Of a stretch of DNA of 64,000 bases, positions 34,674-43,883 are shown one piece after another; positions within the stretch are counted from its first letter, which is position 1, and every line of letters starts with the position of its first letter. A program made the translations under genes and the position numbers. This stretch comes from Fervidibacter sinensis (GTDB lineage: Bacteria > Armatimonadota > Fervidibacteria > Fervidibacterales > Fervidibacteraceae): NCBI GenBank assembly GCA_032161045.1, contig JAVHTH010000009.1. The stretch is one strand, 5' to 3'. The notes below the pieces were generated by a model, which was not told the origin of the DNA, did no database searches, and saw nothing but the letters and a program-made list of their open reading frames with translations.

Positions 34674-35492
34674 TTGAAACGAGTGGAGATAATTGCAGTG
34701 GGTAACGAACTGCTCATTGGAGATGTCCTTGACACAAACACAAATTGGCTTTGCAGAAGGTTGACGATGATGGGAGCGTTTGTCCGAAGAGCCGCCTTAG
34801 TTCGCGATGATGAAGACGCAATCGCTCATGAAGTCCAAGGAGCAATTTCGCGAGGAACCGAATTGCTTTTCACCTCAGGCGGACTTGGACCAACCGATGA
34901 TGACCGCACTGTCGCTGCTGTCGCAAAAGCATTGGGTCGTCCTTTGGTGTTGAACGAGCAGGCGTTGAAAATGGTTGAGCAGCGATACAGGGAACTTTAC
35001 GAGCAAGGTTTCGTTGACAGCCCTGAAGTAACGCCCTCACGCAAGAAGATGGCAATTTTGCCAGAAGGCGCAACTCCCCTTTTCAACCCGGTCGGAACGG
35101 CACCCGGCGTTTGGCTTGATGCCGGAAACATAATCGTCGTTTGCTTGCCGGGGGTCCCTGCTGAGTTGAGGGGAATTTTTGAGAATTCTTTGCCGCCTTA
35201 CTTGGAACAAGTTCTCGGCAAAGGTTATTACGCTGAACGGGTTTTTGAAGCGACTTGTCGTGACGAATCCGTGTTAGCCCCTCTGCTGAAACAAGTCGCG
35301 GACAAGCATCCTTCCGTCTACTTAAAATCAAAAGCCCGCGTTTTTGGCGAGGAAGTTCGCATCACAATTTTGTTATCTGCTTCAGGGAGCGACAGGGAGA
35401 CAACTGAACAACTCTTGCGTGCTGCCATTGACGACTTGATCGTTGTGTTGGAGCCAAAGGGAATAGTGCTTGTCCCTGTGAGCGAAAGGTAA
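34674..35492 (+). CDS. CinA N-terminal (MoCF-like) domain protein
   Basis: 272 residues, the COG1058 half of CinA only: VEIIAVGNELLIGDVLDTNT, TSGGLGPTDDDRTV, ILPEGATPLFNPVGTAPGV and CLPGVPAELRGIF. This molybdopterin-binding-like domain hydrolyses ADP-ribose in characterised CinA proteins. The C-terminal nicotinamide-mononucleotide amidase domain of full-length CinA is missing, as in many standalone members. The start is TTG 34674 after GGTGGTGAG; no ATG is available nearby. Confidence 0.88.
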   Translation: MKRVEIIAVGNELLIGDVLDTNTNWLCRRLTMMGAFVRRAALVRDDEDAIAHEVQGAISRGTELLFTSGGLGPTDDDRTVAAVAKALGRPLVLNEQALKMVEQRYRELYEQGFVDSPEVTPSRKKMAILPEGATPLFNPVGTAPGVWLDAGNIIVVCLPGVPAELRGIFENSLPPYLEQVLGKGYYAERVFEATCRDESVLAPLLKQVADKHPSVYLKSKARVFGEEVRITILLSASGSDRETTEQLLRAAIDDLIVVLEPKGIVLVPVSER

Positions 35493-35594
35493 AAATGCGG
35501 GAATTAGCGTTGCTCGTCGGCATCGGCTAAAATTGCTGTCGCCGGAACAGAACGAGACGAGCAAATTCACTTGGAGAACAGGGGGAATGGGGAT

Positions 35595-36878
35595 ATGGCA
35601 ACGGGTGCAATTAGAACGGCGGAAGAAATTCGCCAAATCGTTGAGGAGAAGGCGCGAAGGGCTAAAGCGGTTGCGCCCGTCGTCGCATCTCTGTCTACAG
35701 AGGTCAAAAACCGAGCCTTGCTCAACATGGCGGAGGCAATTTGGGAACGAAGGGAGTTCATCTTGGAACGAAACGCCGAAGATGTAGAGGCTGCCCGGCA
35801 TGAAGGATTATCACCAGCACTCATTGATAGGTTGCTGCTCAACGAAGGGCGACTTGAGAGCATATGCAAAAGTTTGCAAGAGGTTGTTGCCTTGCCTGAC
35901 CCAGTAGGCGAAATCATTGAGGGTTGGAAACGACCGAACGGACTATTGCTTCAAAAAGTTCGCGTCCCCATCGGGGTCATCGGCGTCATTTACGAGAGTC
36001 GCCCCAATGTCACCGTTGACAGCGCTGCACTTTGTTTGAAATCTGGTAATTGCGTAGTCCTTCGCGGCGGTAAAGAAGCGCTCAACTCAAACATCGCTTT
36101 GGCTTCGGTTATCGCTCAAGCGGCAGCGGATGCGGGTGTCCCTGCCGACGCGATTCAACTCATTGACATCCCCGAACGGGAAGCGGCTCAAATCATGATG
36201 AGGCTTAACGGGTTGATTGACTTGCTCATCCCCCGAGGCGGTATGGGTCTCATCAAGTATGTCGTTGAGAACGCAACTGTCCCAACCATTGAAACTGGCG
36301 CTGGAAACTGCCATGTCTATGTCCACGAGGATGCCGATATTGACATGGCTGTCAACATCATCGTGAACGCAAAGACACAACGACCTTCAGTTTGCAATGC
36401 AGCAGAAACTTTGCTCGTCCACAAAAACATCGCCGAAAAGTTCCTGCCCAAAGCGGCAAAGGCTTTGATGGAGAAAGGCGTTGAATTGCGAGGTTGCGAG
36501 CGGACGAGGCAACTTGTTCCAGAAGCAAAACCTGCGACCGAGGAAGATTGGGCAACTGAGTTCCTTGATTTAATCCTTGCCGTCAAAGTCGTTGACAGCC
36601 TTGAGGAAGCAATTGAGCACATCAACAAATACGGCACGAAACACAGCGAGGCAATAGTGACCAAGAGTCTTGATGCCGCGAAAAAGTTCTGCGAGCAAGT
36701 TGATGCCGCTGCTGTCTATGTCAACGCATCAACGAGGTGGACGGATGGCTACGAGTTCGGATTGGGTGCTGAAATCGGCATCAGCACACAAAAGTTGCAC
36801 GCTCGCGGACCGATGGGTTTGAGGGAGTTGACAACCTACAAGTGGGTCGTTTGGGGTGAAGGACAGATCAGGAAGTGA
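35595..36878 (+). CDS. proA: glutamate-5-semialdehyde dehydrogenase
   Basis: Reduces glutamyl-5-phosphate to glutamate-5-semialdehyde in proline synthesis. 427 residues from ATG 35595, behind AGGGGGA. Motifs: VRVPIGVIGVIYESRPNVTVD, LRGGKEALNSN, IPRGGMGLIKYV, the catalytic Cys267 in QRPSVCNAAETLLVH, KYGTKHSEAIVT and NASTRWTDGYEFGLGAEIGIST. Length and motifs are normal. proB is not in the window. Confidence 0.96.
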   Translation: MATGAIRTAEEIRQIVEEKARRAKAVAPVVASLSTEVKNRALLNMAEAIWERREFILERNAEDVEAARHEGLSPALIDRLLLNEGRLESICKSLQEVVALPDPVGEIIEGWKRPNGLLLQKVRVPIGVIGVIYESRPNVTVDSAALCLKSGNCVVLRGGKEALNSNIALASVIAQAAADAGVPADAIQLIDIPEREAAQIMMRLNGLIDLLIPRGGMGLIKYVVENATVPTIETGAGNCHVYVHEDADIDMAVNIIVNAKTQRPSVCNAAETLLVHKNIAEKFLPKAAKALMEKGVELRGCERTRQLVPEAKPATEEDWATEFLDLILAVKVVDSLEEAIEHINKYGTKHSEAIVTKSLDAAKKFCEQVDAAAVYVNASTRWTDGYEFGLGAEIGISTQKLHARGPMGLRELTTYKWVVWGEGQIRK

Positions 36879-36888
36879 TGCATTTTCT

Positions 36889-36926
36889 GGGAAAGCGAAG
36901 CCTCTGATAAGCCGAAATGGCTTCGG
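36889..36926. repeat. diverged GGAGGGC/GAGCCG repeat unit
   Basis: TCTGGGAAAGCGAAGCCTCT then GATAAGCCGAAATGG matches the copy at 34540. Part of it (GATGCATTTTCTGGGAAAGC and following) is repeated imperfectly at 36953-36977, across the start of the next gene. Confidence 0.5.
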
Positions 36927-36941
36927 ACGCTTTCAAAGAAG

Positions 36942-38072
36942 GTGTCCAAAACGATGCACTTCTGGAAAGCAAAGCCACAACAAACTCAACGCCCTGAAAG
37001 CCTTTCGCCTAAGGAGCGGGTTTGGAGGGCAATTAGGCATCAGCCCGTTGACAGAGTTCCGTGTGTTGATGTTTACTTCTTGCCCGAAACGGTCAAGCGG
37101 TGGGAAAAGGAAGGTCTGCCCGAAGGCGTGGATATTGCCGAGTTTTTTGACCTTGACTTGGTTTGCATCCCTGTTGACTGCACCGCCGGCATGAAAGAGA
37201 AGTTGTTGGACGAAACGGACGATTACCAAATTGTCATGGACTCGGACGGCGTAACACGCAAGCACTGGAAGACTTACACCACGACGCCACAAGAACTTGA
37301 TTTCCCCATCAAACAACCGCGCGATTGGCGGGAAATTCGCCCCATGCTCAAGGCGCACGGAGAAAGATTGCCCGAAAACTTGGATGTCCAAATTGCTCAC
37401 GCACGCGAAAGGGAACGGTTCATCGTCCTTTCGTTCCTTGAACCTTGCACCTTGGCACGAAAGTTGCTCGGCAGCAGACAGTGGGTTGAATTCCTACAGG
37501 GGCAACATCCCGTGCTTGACGAAATTTTGGAGACTGGCGTCAGGCTCATCCTTGACATGGTTGAAATTGCCATCAGACGACTTTCAAACTTCGGGCAACA
37601 ACCTTTTGATGGCATCTGGCTTCACTCCGACTTAGCATACACTCACGCAGCCTTTATGACCGACAAGGAATACCGAAGCATCGTCTTGCCCTACCACCGG
37701 CAATTGGTCTCGGAACTGAAGCATCGCGGTTTGGCGGTTTTGTTTTACACTCAAGGCAACGCCCTGACCTTTTTGAAATCCATTCGCAGAAGCGGGTTTG
37801 ACGCCGTCTTGCCCCTTGAGTGCATCAGCCGAAACGACCTTGCCGATTACAAACGAAACTATGGTCAACAAACTGCTTTAGGCGGTAACATCTCAGTTGA
37901 CAAATTGATGGAAAGCGACGAGGCAGCGGAAAGCGAGGTCAGGACAAAAGTTAGGATCGGACTCGGCGAAAACTTCACGGGCTACTTGTTTTGCCTTGAC
38001 AGACCTGTCCCACCATCTCTGCCCTTGAGCCGATACATCAAAGTTCTGTCTACTGCGCGGTCAGTTGTTTGA
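36942..38072 (+). CDS. uroporphyrinogen decarboxylase (URO-D) family protein
   Basis: 376 residues with the URO-D/MtaA-like barrel: LSPKERVWRAIRHQPVDRVP at the N-terminus, FLEPCTLARKLLG in the middle, DGIWLHSDLAYTHAAF and ALGGNISVDKL. It differs from HemE, which has a conserved substrate-binding Asp/Arg N-terminal pattern not evident here. Members of this wider family include methylcobamide:CoM methyltransferases and many uncharacterised proteins of sugar-degrading bacteria. The start is GTG 36942 or ATG 36954. Its end overlaps the convergent permease gene by 23 bases. Confidence 0.8.
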   Translation: MSKTMHFWKAKPQQTQRPESLSPKERVWRAIRHQPVDRVPCVDVYFLPETVKRWEKEGLPEGVDIAEFFDLDLVCIPVDCTAGMKEKLLDETDDYQIVMDSDGVTRKHWKTYTTTPQELDFPIKQPRDWREIRPMLKAHGERLPENLDVQIAHARERERFIVLSFLEPCTLARKLLGSRQWVEFLQGQHPVLDEILETGVRLILDMVEIAIRRLSNFGQQPFDGIWLHSDLAYTHAAFMTDKEYRSIVLPYHRQLVSELKHRGLAVLFYTQGNALTFLKSIRRSGFDAVLPLECISRNDLADYKRNYGQQTALGGNISVDKLMESDEAAESEVRTKVRIGLGENFTGYLFCLDRPVPPSLPLSRYIKVLSTARSVV

Positions 38073-39012
38073 CTTGTCTTCTTCGCTTTGCGATAATCGT
38101 CAGTTCTTGTCTTTGGCTCACTGCGACTGCTGCAATCAGAATCGCCCCGATCAAGATTGCCTGCTGTTCAACCCCGACCTGAGCCATGTCAAGTCCGCGC
38201 CGAAGAGTGCTTAGCAAAAGCAAAGCAAGCATCGTCCCAACTAAAGTCCCTTCACCTCCCGTTATCGGCGTTCCGCCTAAAAGCGCCGCAGTTATGACAT
38301 CAAGTTCAGCACCCATCGCTGCATCAGCCTTCGCCGTGTTGAACCTTGCGACATACAAGACGCCAGCGATGGCAGCCATTAAGCCGCTCGCCACATAGAG
38401 CCAAAACTTCGTCCTTTCAACAGGGACACCCGAAAATTTCGCTGCAGTTTCGTTCGCGCCGATGGCGAAAATGTGCCGACCGAAAACCGTTCGGTGCAAA
38501 ATGAACCAAGCCCCAAAAGCCAACAAAAGCAGAAGCGGTAACTGCTTAGGGATAACGCCAAAGAATTGCCCCTGCCCGATAGCGATGAAACTCTGAGGGA
38601 AGCCGCTGACTTTTTCGCCGCCAGTGAAGCCAATCGCTAAACCGCGAAACAAAGCCATCGTTGCCAGCGTCACGATAACAGGCGGCAGCCGCAAATATGC
38701 GATGCAAATCCCATTGACTGCTCCCATCGCCGCACCACTGAGCAAAGCCGCCGCAACACAAATTGGCAACATCACGCCGGCGCGATACATCCAACCGAGA
38801 ACGACACCAGACATGGCGAGAATTGAGGCAACCGAAAGGTCAATTCCGCCCGCAATCAACAGTGCGGTCATTGATAGTGCCATGATCCCGATTTCGGTGA
38901 AATGGCGCGTCATGTCCAGCATGTTCCGAAGGCTCAAAAACTCCGGCGTCCGAACGGAGAAAATGACAACGGCGATCACCCACAAACTCAAAAGCACTAC
39001 ATACCTTCGCAT
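38050..39012 (-). CDS. RbsC-type sugar ABC transporter permease
   Basis: 320 residues from ATG 39012 (GGTGA upstream); the open frame continues to 39105 through a repeat. Eight to ten hydrophobic helices with ALLIAGGIDLSVASILAMSG, AVNGICIAYLRLPPVIVTLATM, and DVITAALLGGTPITGGEGTLVGT, the signatures of BPD_transp_2. It is only distantly similar to the first permease at 3257-4204. No ATPase or binding protein adjoins it. Substrate unknown. Confidence 0.9.
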   Translation of the reverse strand: MRRYVVLLSLWVIAVVIFSVRTPEFLSLRNMLDMTRHFTEIGIMALSMTALLIAGGIDLSVASILAMSGVVLGWMYRAGVMLPICVAAALLSGAAMGAVNGICIAYLRLPPVIVTLATMALFRGLAIGFTGGEKVSGFPQSFIAIGQGQFFGVIPKQLPLLLLLAFGAWFILHRTVFGRHIFAIGANETAAKFSGVPVERTKFWLYVASGLMAAIAGVLYVARFNTAKADAAMGAELDVITAALLGGTPITGGEGTLVGTMLALLLLSTLRRGLDMAQVGVEQQAILIGAILIAAVAVSQRQELTIIAKRRRQVKQLTAQ

Positions 39013-39054
39013 TTCCGTCACCTTTTGTCCATTCAATCTCAGTCCCACGACAAT

Positions 39055-39152
39055 TGTAGCGTCGGGGTTTGCCCCCGACGAAAGTCTAACAATCGTCGCC
39101 CACAAAGGGGCGACGCTACTTTGTTTTGCGTCGGTTGAAAGTCAACGCTACA
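39055..39152. repeat. TGTAGCGTCG-type palindromic repeat
   Basis: TGTAGCGTCGGGGTTTGCCC then CCGACG (hairpin), then GTCGCCCACAAAGGGGCGAC with GCTAC (second hairpin), then GCGTCGGTTGAAAGTCAACG with CTACA. The outer ends TGTAGCG / CGCTACA are complementary. It sits between the divergent permease and the secreted 774-residue gene, where promoters would be expected. Confidence 0.7.
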
Positions 39153-39198
39153 TTTTTGTCGGTGGTTTCAATGAGTTGAGCGAAAGGGAGTGACGAGG

Positions 39199-41514
39199 AT
39201 GAGGCAATGGTTGGGGACGGCTATCGTTTTGGTTTCTCTTTTGTCGTTCCTGTCGGCACAAACCATAAGCAACGGGTTTGTCCGTGTCATTGCGGTTGGC
39301 GAAAGAGGGCGATATTGGGGCTTTGCGGTTCAACCCCTTACTCGCCGCGAACCAATAGCCACAGTCCGCTTTGGAAGCCTTGACAACATTTTCGCAACTT
39401 CCGCCCAAACTCGCAGGGAAGGAACGATGCAAATTTTGCGGTTTAGCCAACTAAAAGCCGAGCCAACACCCGAACTTGACGCTTCTTCGTTCATTGAGGT
39501 TCGCTTGTTCGCTAACGACCCTTACCCGCAAGTTCGCTTCAGGTTGAAACTTCAAGGTTTTGACGCTTCATCGTGGCGGAAAACTTTCGGGCAAGTTCCC
39601 TTCCACTTTTTCACCTGTTCGTTGCCGGGTGCGGAAATTTTCCACCAACGAGGTTGGATGATTGGCACCCCAGTCATTGACAGATACATCTTGCTGGATG
39701 CTGGTCCAACGAATTTCATCCAAGCACAGTGGGCAAAAGGTTGGAGTTACGCTCCACCTTTTGGCGCCTACCCACTGCCCATCGTTGGGCTTTGGAAACC
39801 ATCGGCTCAAACTTACATCGCTTACGAGTTCATGACCACTCGCTTGACCGACCACAGCGAACGCTACATTGCAAGTGCGTATTGTTGGGATATGGGACGA
39901 GGGACAAGGGACAAAGGGCGAGAGTTTTTTGCGCTTGTTTTTCCTTACGCTGTCAATGGCTTTCGCGAGTTGCGTTACCCGCAAGGTGACGAGACGATTG
40001 AAAGTCACTTCCGCATTCTTTGGCACACAAATTTGCCGAGCACTGACGACCCGAACCGCTTTATCCATCGTTGGATTTGGAAAAACTTTGCCGACAAGTT
40101 GCCAAGTGCACCCGTCATGAACGAGTTTGGTTGGCTGCCAAAAAACATGAGGCTAAATTCGTTTCCGCGACCCGGTTTGGGTGACCTGTTTGTTGTGACT
40201 GGTGAAGACAACCCGTTCCAAAAGCCGGGCAACATCGCTGCCATTGGCGTTGATTTCGCAACGCCTGTAGTTGATTACCAGTTCATCTCCCGCAACGAAA
40301 CTGCGTTGAAGCGACTGCGCCAGCAACTTGATCAACTTGCGCTTTACGCGTCACGCTTCACTGTCAACGGCGACCGATGCGTTTTTTGGCAAAAGCCTAT
40401 CAAAGGTGATTGGCGCGAGCATTACGGCAAAGGTGTCCCGACATTGCGCAATGTCCAAGGCTTTCAAGTTGCTCAGGCTTTCCTTGATGCAATCCGCAAC
40501 GGTTGGCGTGAACAACGCTACCTTGAAGTTGTTGACGGTGCAGCGAGATGGGCGAAGCATTTCCTTTACACTCGTAACTGTTACGACGATGTCCCTGATG
40601 CTCAATTCGCTTGGAGCGCAGCGCCGATTGCTCACTTTTTGTTCGCTTACCATTATACCTTCCGAAACGACTCCGACCCACAACGGCGCAAGTTAGCGAT
40701 GCAGGCGAAAGACTTGGCTCATGCCGTCGTTTACCGATACATGGCTTTGTTCCCGTGCGACAACGACCCGTTTGACGAAATTGACGCGAGTTTCTTCATG
40801 GAGCCGAACGCGGGTTTTCCTTGGCTCGGTTCAGCATGTGCGAACGAAATTTGGGCTTATGCCCATGCATTGCTTGAAGCCTATGTCGTCACTGGCGACC
40901 CAATCTTGGGGCATTACTTACGCGGGATGACGGAAAAGTGGCATTTGCTTATGCGCGACGAATGGCATCCGAACATAGCCGATTATGTCAATGCCTTTGC
41001 TGAGATGTTCGGGTTGTTTGACGGTGTGGTTGTTGGTCGCGGCAAACGCAGCACCTTTGGCGGGTTGTGGGGCGGGTTTGAGCAATTGGCTTACCCTGTT
41101 GGTGAAGCACAAATGCGAGTCGTTTGCGGTGAAGGTGCGGCAATGGCTTTCAACAAAGTCGGGATCAAATACGACATCACAGACTACCGATGGGGAACAC
41201 GGGACACGGGGCAAAGGACACAAGTTGGATTGAGTTTTAAGGTTGTCGCCATTGTGCCTGAAGCACGAGGGGACGAGATTTCGGTAATGGTGACAGTACC
41301 GCACTTTGATTTGCGAAAAGTCGCCGTGCAGTTGAGGCGAAACGGTCAGACAATTTCACTTTCGCCCGAACAGGTAGTCAATTTCCTTGAGCGTCCAGAC
41401 ACGGTGTTGGTTCGCAGTGTCAAGGTTGGTGACGAAATCGTCATCGGCGAAGTTCCACCGAACACGCCGGTTTTGCCGTGCCGAATTGCCAAGAAACGAA
41501 CATTGAGCGATTGA
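39199..41514 (+). CDS. large secreted protein of unknown function, possible (alpha/alpha)6 barrel
   Basis: About 771 residues from ATG 39199 (GGGAGTGACGAGG upstream). Signal peptide MRQWLGTAIVLVSLLSFLSA. The N-terminal 270 residues look beta-rich. The middle 400 have the repeated helical, aromatic-rich pattern of alpha/alpha-barrel carbohydrate enzymes (WREQRYLEVVDGAARWAKHF, ANEIWAYAHALLEAYVVTG). The C-terminal 100 form a small beta domain. I cannot place it in a numbered glycoside hydrolase or lyase family. Two heptanucleotide repeat tracts are translated within it, at 39894-39921 and 41193-41220. Confidence 0.7.
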   Translation: MRQWLGTAIVLVSLLSFLSAQTISNGFVRVIAVGERGRYWGFAVQPLTRREPIATVRFGSLDNIFATSAQTRREGTMQILRFSQLKAEPTPELDASSFIEVRLFANDPYPQVRFRLKLQGFDASSWRKTFGQVPFHFFTCSLPGAEIFHQRGWMIGTPVIDRYILLDAGPTNFIQAQWAKGWSYAPPFGAYPLPIVGLWKPSAQTYIAYEFMTTRLTDHSERYIASAYCWDMGRGTRDKGREFFALVFPYAVNGFRELRYPQGDETIESHFRILWHTNLPSTDDPNRFIHRWIWKNFADKLPSAPVMNEFGWLPKNMRLNSFPRPGLGDLFVVTGEDNPFQKPGNIAAIGVDFATPVVDYQFISRNETALKRLRQQLDQLALYASRFTVNGDRCVFWQKPIKGDWREHYGKGVPTLRNVQGFQVAQAFLDAIRNGWREQRYLEVVDGAARWAKHFLYTRNCYDDVPDAQFAWSAAPIAHFLFAYHYTFRNDSDPQRRKLAMQAKDLAHAVVYRYMALFPCDNDPFDEIDASFFMEPNAGFPWLGSACANEIWAYAHALLEAYVVTGDPILGHYLRGMTEKWHLLMRDEWHPNIADYVNAFAEMFGLFDGVVVGRGKRSTFGGLWGGFEQLAYPVGEAQMRVVCGEGAAMAFNKVGIKYDITDYRWGTRDTGQRTQVGLSFKVVAIVPEARGDEISVMVTVPHFDLRKVAVQLRRNGQTISLSPEQVVNFLERPDTVLVRSVKVGDEIVIGEVPPNTPVLPCRIAKKRTLSD

Positions 41515-41524
41515 ATTGAAAACT

Positions 41525-41545
41525 CTGCACTCTGCACTTCGCACG
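41525..41545. repeat. heptanucleotide tandem repeat (CTGCACT, CTGCACT, TCGCACG)
   Basis: Three seven-base units in the gap before the beta-CASP gene, matching the blocks at 1522-1738. Confidence 0.65.
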
Positions 41546-41565
41546 ATTTGGAAGGGGGATAGACG

Positions 41566-42966
41566 ATGCTGTTGAAGTTCTGCGGTGCTGCAGGTGAGGT
41601 CACTGGCTCATGCCACTTGGTTCAAGTTGAAGACACAACCGTTTTGCTTGACTGCGGAATTTTCCAAGGTGGCGAAGAAAGACACATCCGCAACCGCGAA
41701 CCTTTCCCATTTGATCCGCAAAGTGTCAAGGCAGTTTTGCTCAGCCATGCTCACTTGGACCATTGCGGTCGGTTACCGCTTCTCGTTAAGGCTGGGTTCA
41801 AAAGCAAAATCTTTGCGACCGAAGCGACTTGCGACTTGACGAAAATCGTTTTGCTTGATGCAGCGAAATTGCAGGAAGAAGATGCGGCTTGGAAAATCAA
41901 ACGGCTAAAAAAGAAGGGCGAAGATTGGTCTTGGGTCTCACCGTTGTTCACGAGCGCAGACGCCGAACGAGTTTTTGATCGTTTTGAGCCAACTCCCTAC
42001 GGCGAATGGGTAACGATTTCGCCGCACCTTCGCTTTCGCTTCCATGATGCGGGGCACCTTCTCGGCTCAGCATTGGTTGAATTGAGATGGCGAAGCAATG
42101 GAACCGAACAAACCCTTTTGTTCACGGGCGATTTGGGACAAAAGGGGTTGCCGATACTTCGTGACCCTGAACCGATTGAACGGGCTGATTTGCTACTTAT
42201 GGAAAGCACTTACGGCAACCGCGAACACACGACAGGTTTCAACGAGTGCGTTGAGCAGTTGCGAGAAATTGTCAAGGAGACGGTTTCGCGGGGAGGTCGG
42301 GTTTTGATTCCGAGTTTCGCTGTCGGGCGAACTCAGGAAGTCCTTTACGCGCTTAACGATCTGGTTGAAAGTGGGCAGTTGCCTGTAGTGCCGGTTTTCG
42401 TTGACAGCCCTATGGCGCGCGAGGTTTTGCGGGTTTACCAACGACACCGAGAACTTTACGATGAGGAAGCGACGCAAAAAATTCGCAGCGGTGACGAGCC
42501 GTTCACTTTTCCCGGCTTGAGGATTGTTGCGACCGTTGAAGAAAGCAAGACGCTGAACGAGTTGGGTGAACCTTGCATCATAATCGCCGGCAGCGGCATG
42601 TGCACCGGCGGACGAATTAAGCATCACTTGCGGCATGGGATCAACAACCCGAACAACTCTGTTGTTTTCGTTGGCTTTCAAGCGAAAGGCAGTTTGGGCA
42701 GGCAGTTAATTGAGGGTGTTTCTCCGGTTCGCATTTTCGGCGAGATGCACGAAGTCAAAGCGAAAGTTTACATGCTTGATGGGTTCAGCGCCCATGCCGA
42801 CCGAAAAAGTTTGCTTCAGTGGGCATCAAACTTTGTCAACCCACCAAAGCAAACTTTCACCGTTCACGGTGAGCAGGAAGCAGCAACCGCCTTGGCTCAG
42901 GCATTGCAAGAGCGGGGTTGGAACGCAACTGTGCCCAAAATTGGGGACGAAGCCGTATTCGCCTGA
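41566..42966 (+). CDS. metallo-beta-lactamase/beta-CASP ribonuclease-like protein
   Basis: 466 residues. Metallo-beta-lactamase motifs: LLSHAHLDHCG (HxHxDH), HDAGHLLGSA, LFTGDLGQKG. A beta-CASP cap follows (MESTYGNREH, RVLIPSFAVGRTQEVLYAL), then the C-terminal RNA-specificity (RMMBL) region with GSGMCTGGRIKHHL, FVGFQAKGSLGRQL and DGFSAHADRKSLLQW. This is the bacterial YSH1-like group, related to RNase J and CPSF73, expected to act as an endo- or exoribonuclease in RNA maturation. ATG 41566 follows GGAAGGGGG. Confidence 0.92.
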   Translation: MLLKFCGAAGEVTGSCHLVQVEDTTVLLDCGIFQGGEERHIRNREPFPFDPQSVKAVLLSHAHLDHCGRLPLLVKAGFKSKIFATEATCDLTKIVLLDAAKLQEEDAAWKIKRLKKKGEDWSWVSPLFTSADAERVFDRFEPTPYGEWVTISPHLRFRFHDAGHLLGSALVELRWRSNGTEQTLLFTGDLGQKGLPILRDPEPIERADLLLMESTYGNREHTTGFNECVEQLREIVKETVSRGGRVLIPSFAVGRTQEVLYALNDLVESGQLPVVPVFVDSPMAREVLRVYQRHRELYDEEATQKIRSGDEPFTFPGLRIVATVEESKTLNELGEPCIIIAGSGMCTGGRIKHHLRHGINNPNNSVVFVGFQAKGSLGRQLIEGVSPVRIFGEMHEVKAKVYMLDGFSAHADRKSLLQWASNFVNPPKQTFTVHGEQEAATALAQALQERGWNATVPKIGDEAVFA

Positions 42967-43035
42967 GTTGAAGCGAAAAATGCAGGCAGGGCACGAAAGC
43001 CCCACCTGCGATGGTTGCAACAAAAGCGCCGAATT

Positions 43036-43836
43036 TCATGGTCTGACCAAGAATTCAAAGGCTTTCGGGTCTTCAAAGAACGCCTTGTAAGCGGGAATGC
43101 CCACTGGCAAATCCCGCCTGTCCCATTCGGAGCCCTTCACCACTTCAGGTTCAGGCGCTTCGGGGTAAACCGGATTCCGTTCCCAAGCGTAACCGTCACC
43201 GCTCTTGACAATGTAATAGGCAGCGCCTTTCATCAACCGGATAGGCGTGTATTGCGAATCAAAGGCTCGCGCCACCCAGTTTGAAGTTACCATCGGCTCA
43301 GTTGCGCTGGGAATAACAGCAATGTGAGCGCAGTTTGGCGGGATGACGACTAAATCTCCAGCCTGAACTTCCAAGATGACGAATCGCGTGATTTTGGGTG
43401 GAATTGCGAAGACATCCTCAACGAACTGGAGCAAAAACATGCCGCGACCGTAGACAACCTCGTAAACTTCAGGGAATGTCACACCTGAGCGAGCGTAGGG
43501 ATGATAGTGCCCGGCAGCCTTGTTCCATTCGTCTCCGTCCTTTGCGTTGCCGTCAACGCACAAAACGCCGGGGTTGAAAACTGTCAAGTCGTAGCGCAAG
43601 CCGCTTGAGACGATTTGGGCATCATGTTCCGGCAGTCTGACATCGCGATACATCCAATAGAGCCAGCGTGGTGAATTGGCTTCGGGGTTCTTCATCACAG
43701 GTTTCAAGTCGCTTACTAACCTGACTGCCGGCTTTTCATGCAAAACCCCATCTCCGATTTCCAACTGCCAACCCTCTTCTGCACGAATTAGTTTCACAGG
43801 CAACCCGACTTTTTCTGTCAAGTCAACCATGGGCAC
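43036..43836 (-). CDS. cupin-type glucose-6-phosphate isomerase
   Basis: 266 residues. The GPI/cupin (PF06560) motif is visible as AAGHYHPYARSGVTFPEVYE, with the two His and Glu that bind metal, followed by VQAGDLVVIPPNCAHIAVIP carrying the last His. This metal-dependent isomerase interconverts glucose-6-phosphate and fructose-6-phosphate and is best known from archaea and a few bacteria. It is the last gene of a three-gene operon after a ROK kinase, so the pair would phosphorylate glucose and pass it into glycolysis. The gap from the kinase is 47 bases. Confidence 0.9.
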   Translation of the reverse strand: MPMVDLTEKVGLPVKLIRAEEGWQLEIGDGVLHEKPAVRLVSDLKPVMKNPEANSPRWLYWMYRDVRLPEHDAQIVSSGLRYDLTVFNPGVLCVDGNAKDGDEWNKAAGHYHPYARSGVTFPEVYEVVYGRGMFLLQFVEDVFAIPPKITRFVILEVQAGDLVVIPPNCAHIAVIPSATEPMVTSNWVARAFDSQYTPIRLMKGAAYYIVKSGDGYAWERNPVYPEAPEPEVVKGSEWDRRDLPVGIPAYKAFFEDPKAFEFLVRP

Positions 43837-43883
43837 AAACCTCCTTCCTTTTAAGTTCGGGTGTCATGATTCGTTGGTGTTGT

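Noticed and set aside
36942..38072. URO-D family gene called as hemE
   Set aside because: No haem gene is near and the HemE-specific N-terminal pattern is not evident; the wider family includes non-haem enzymes.
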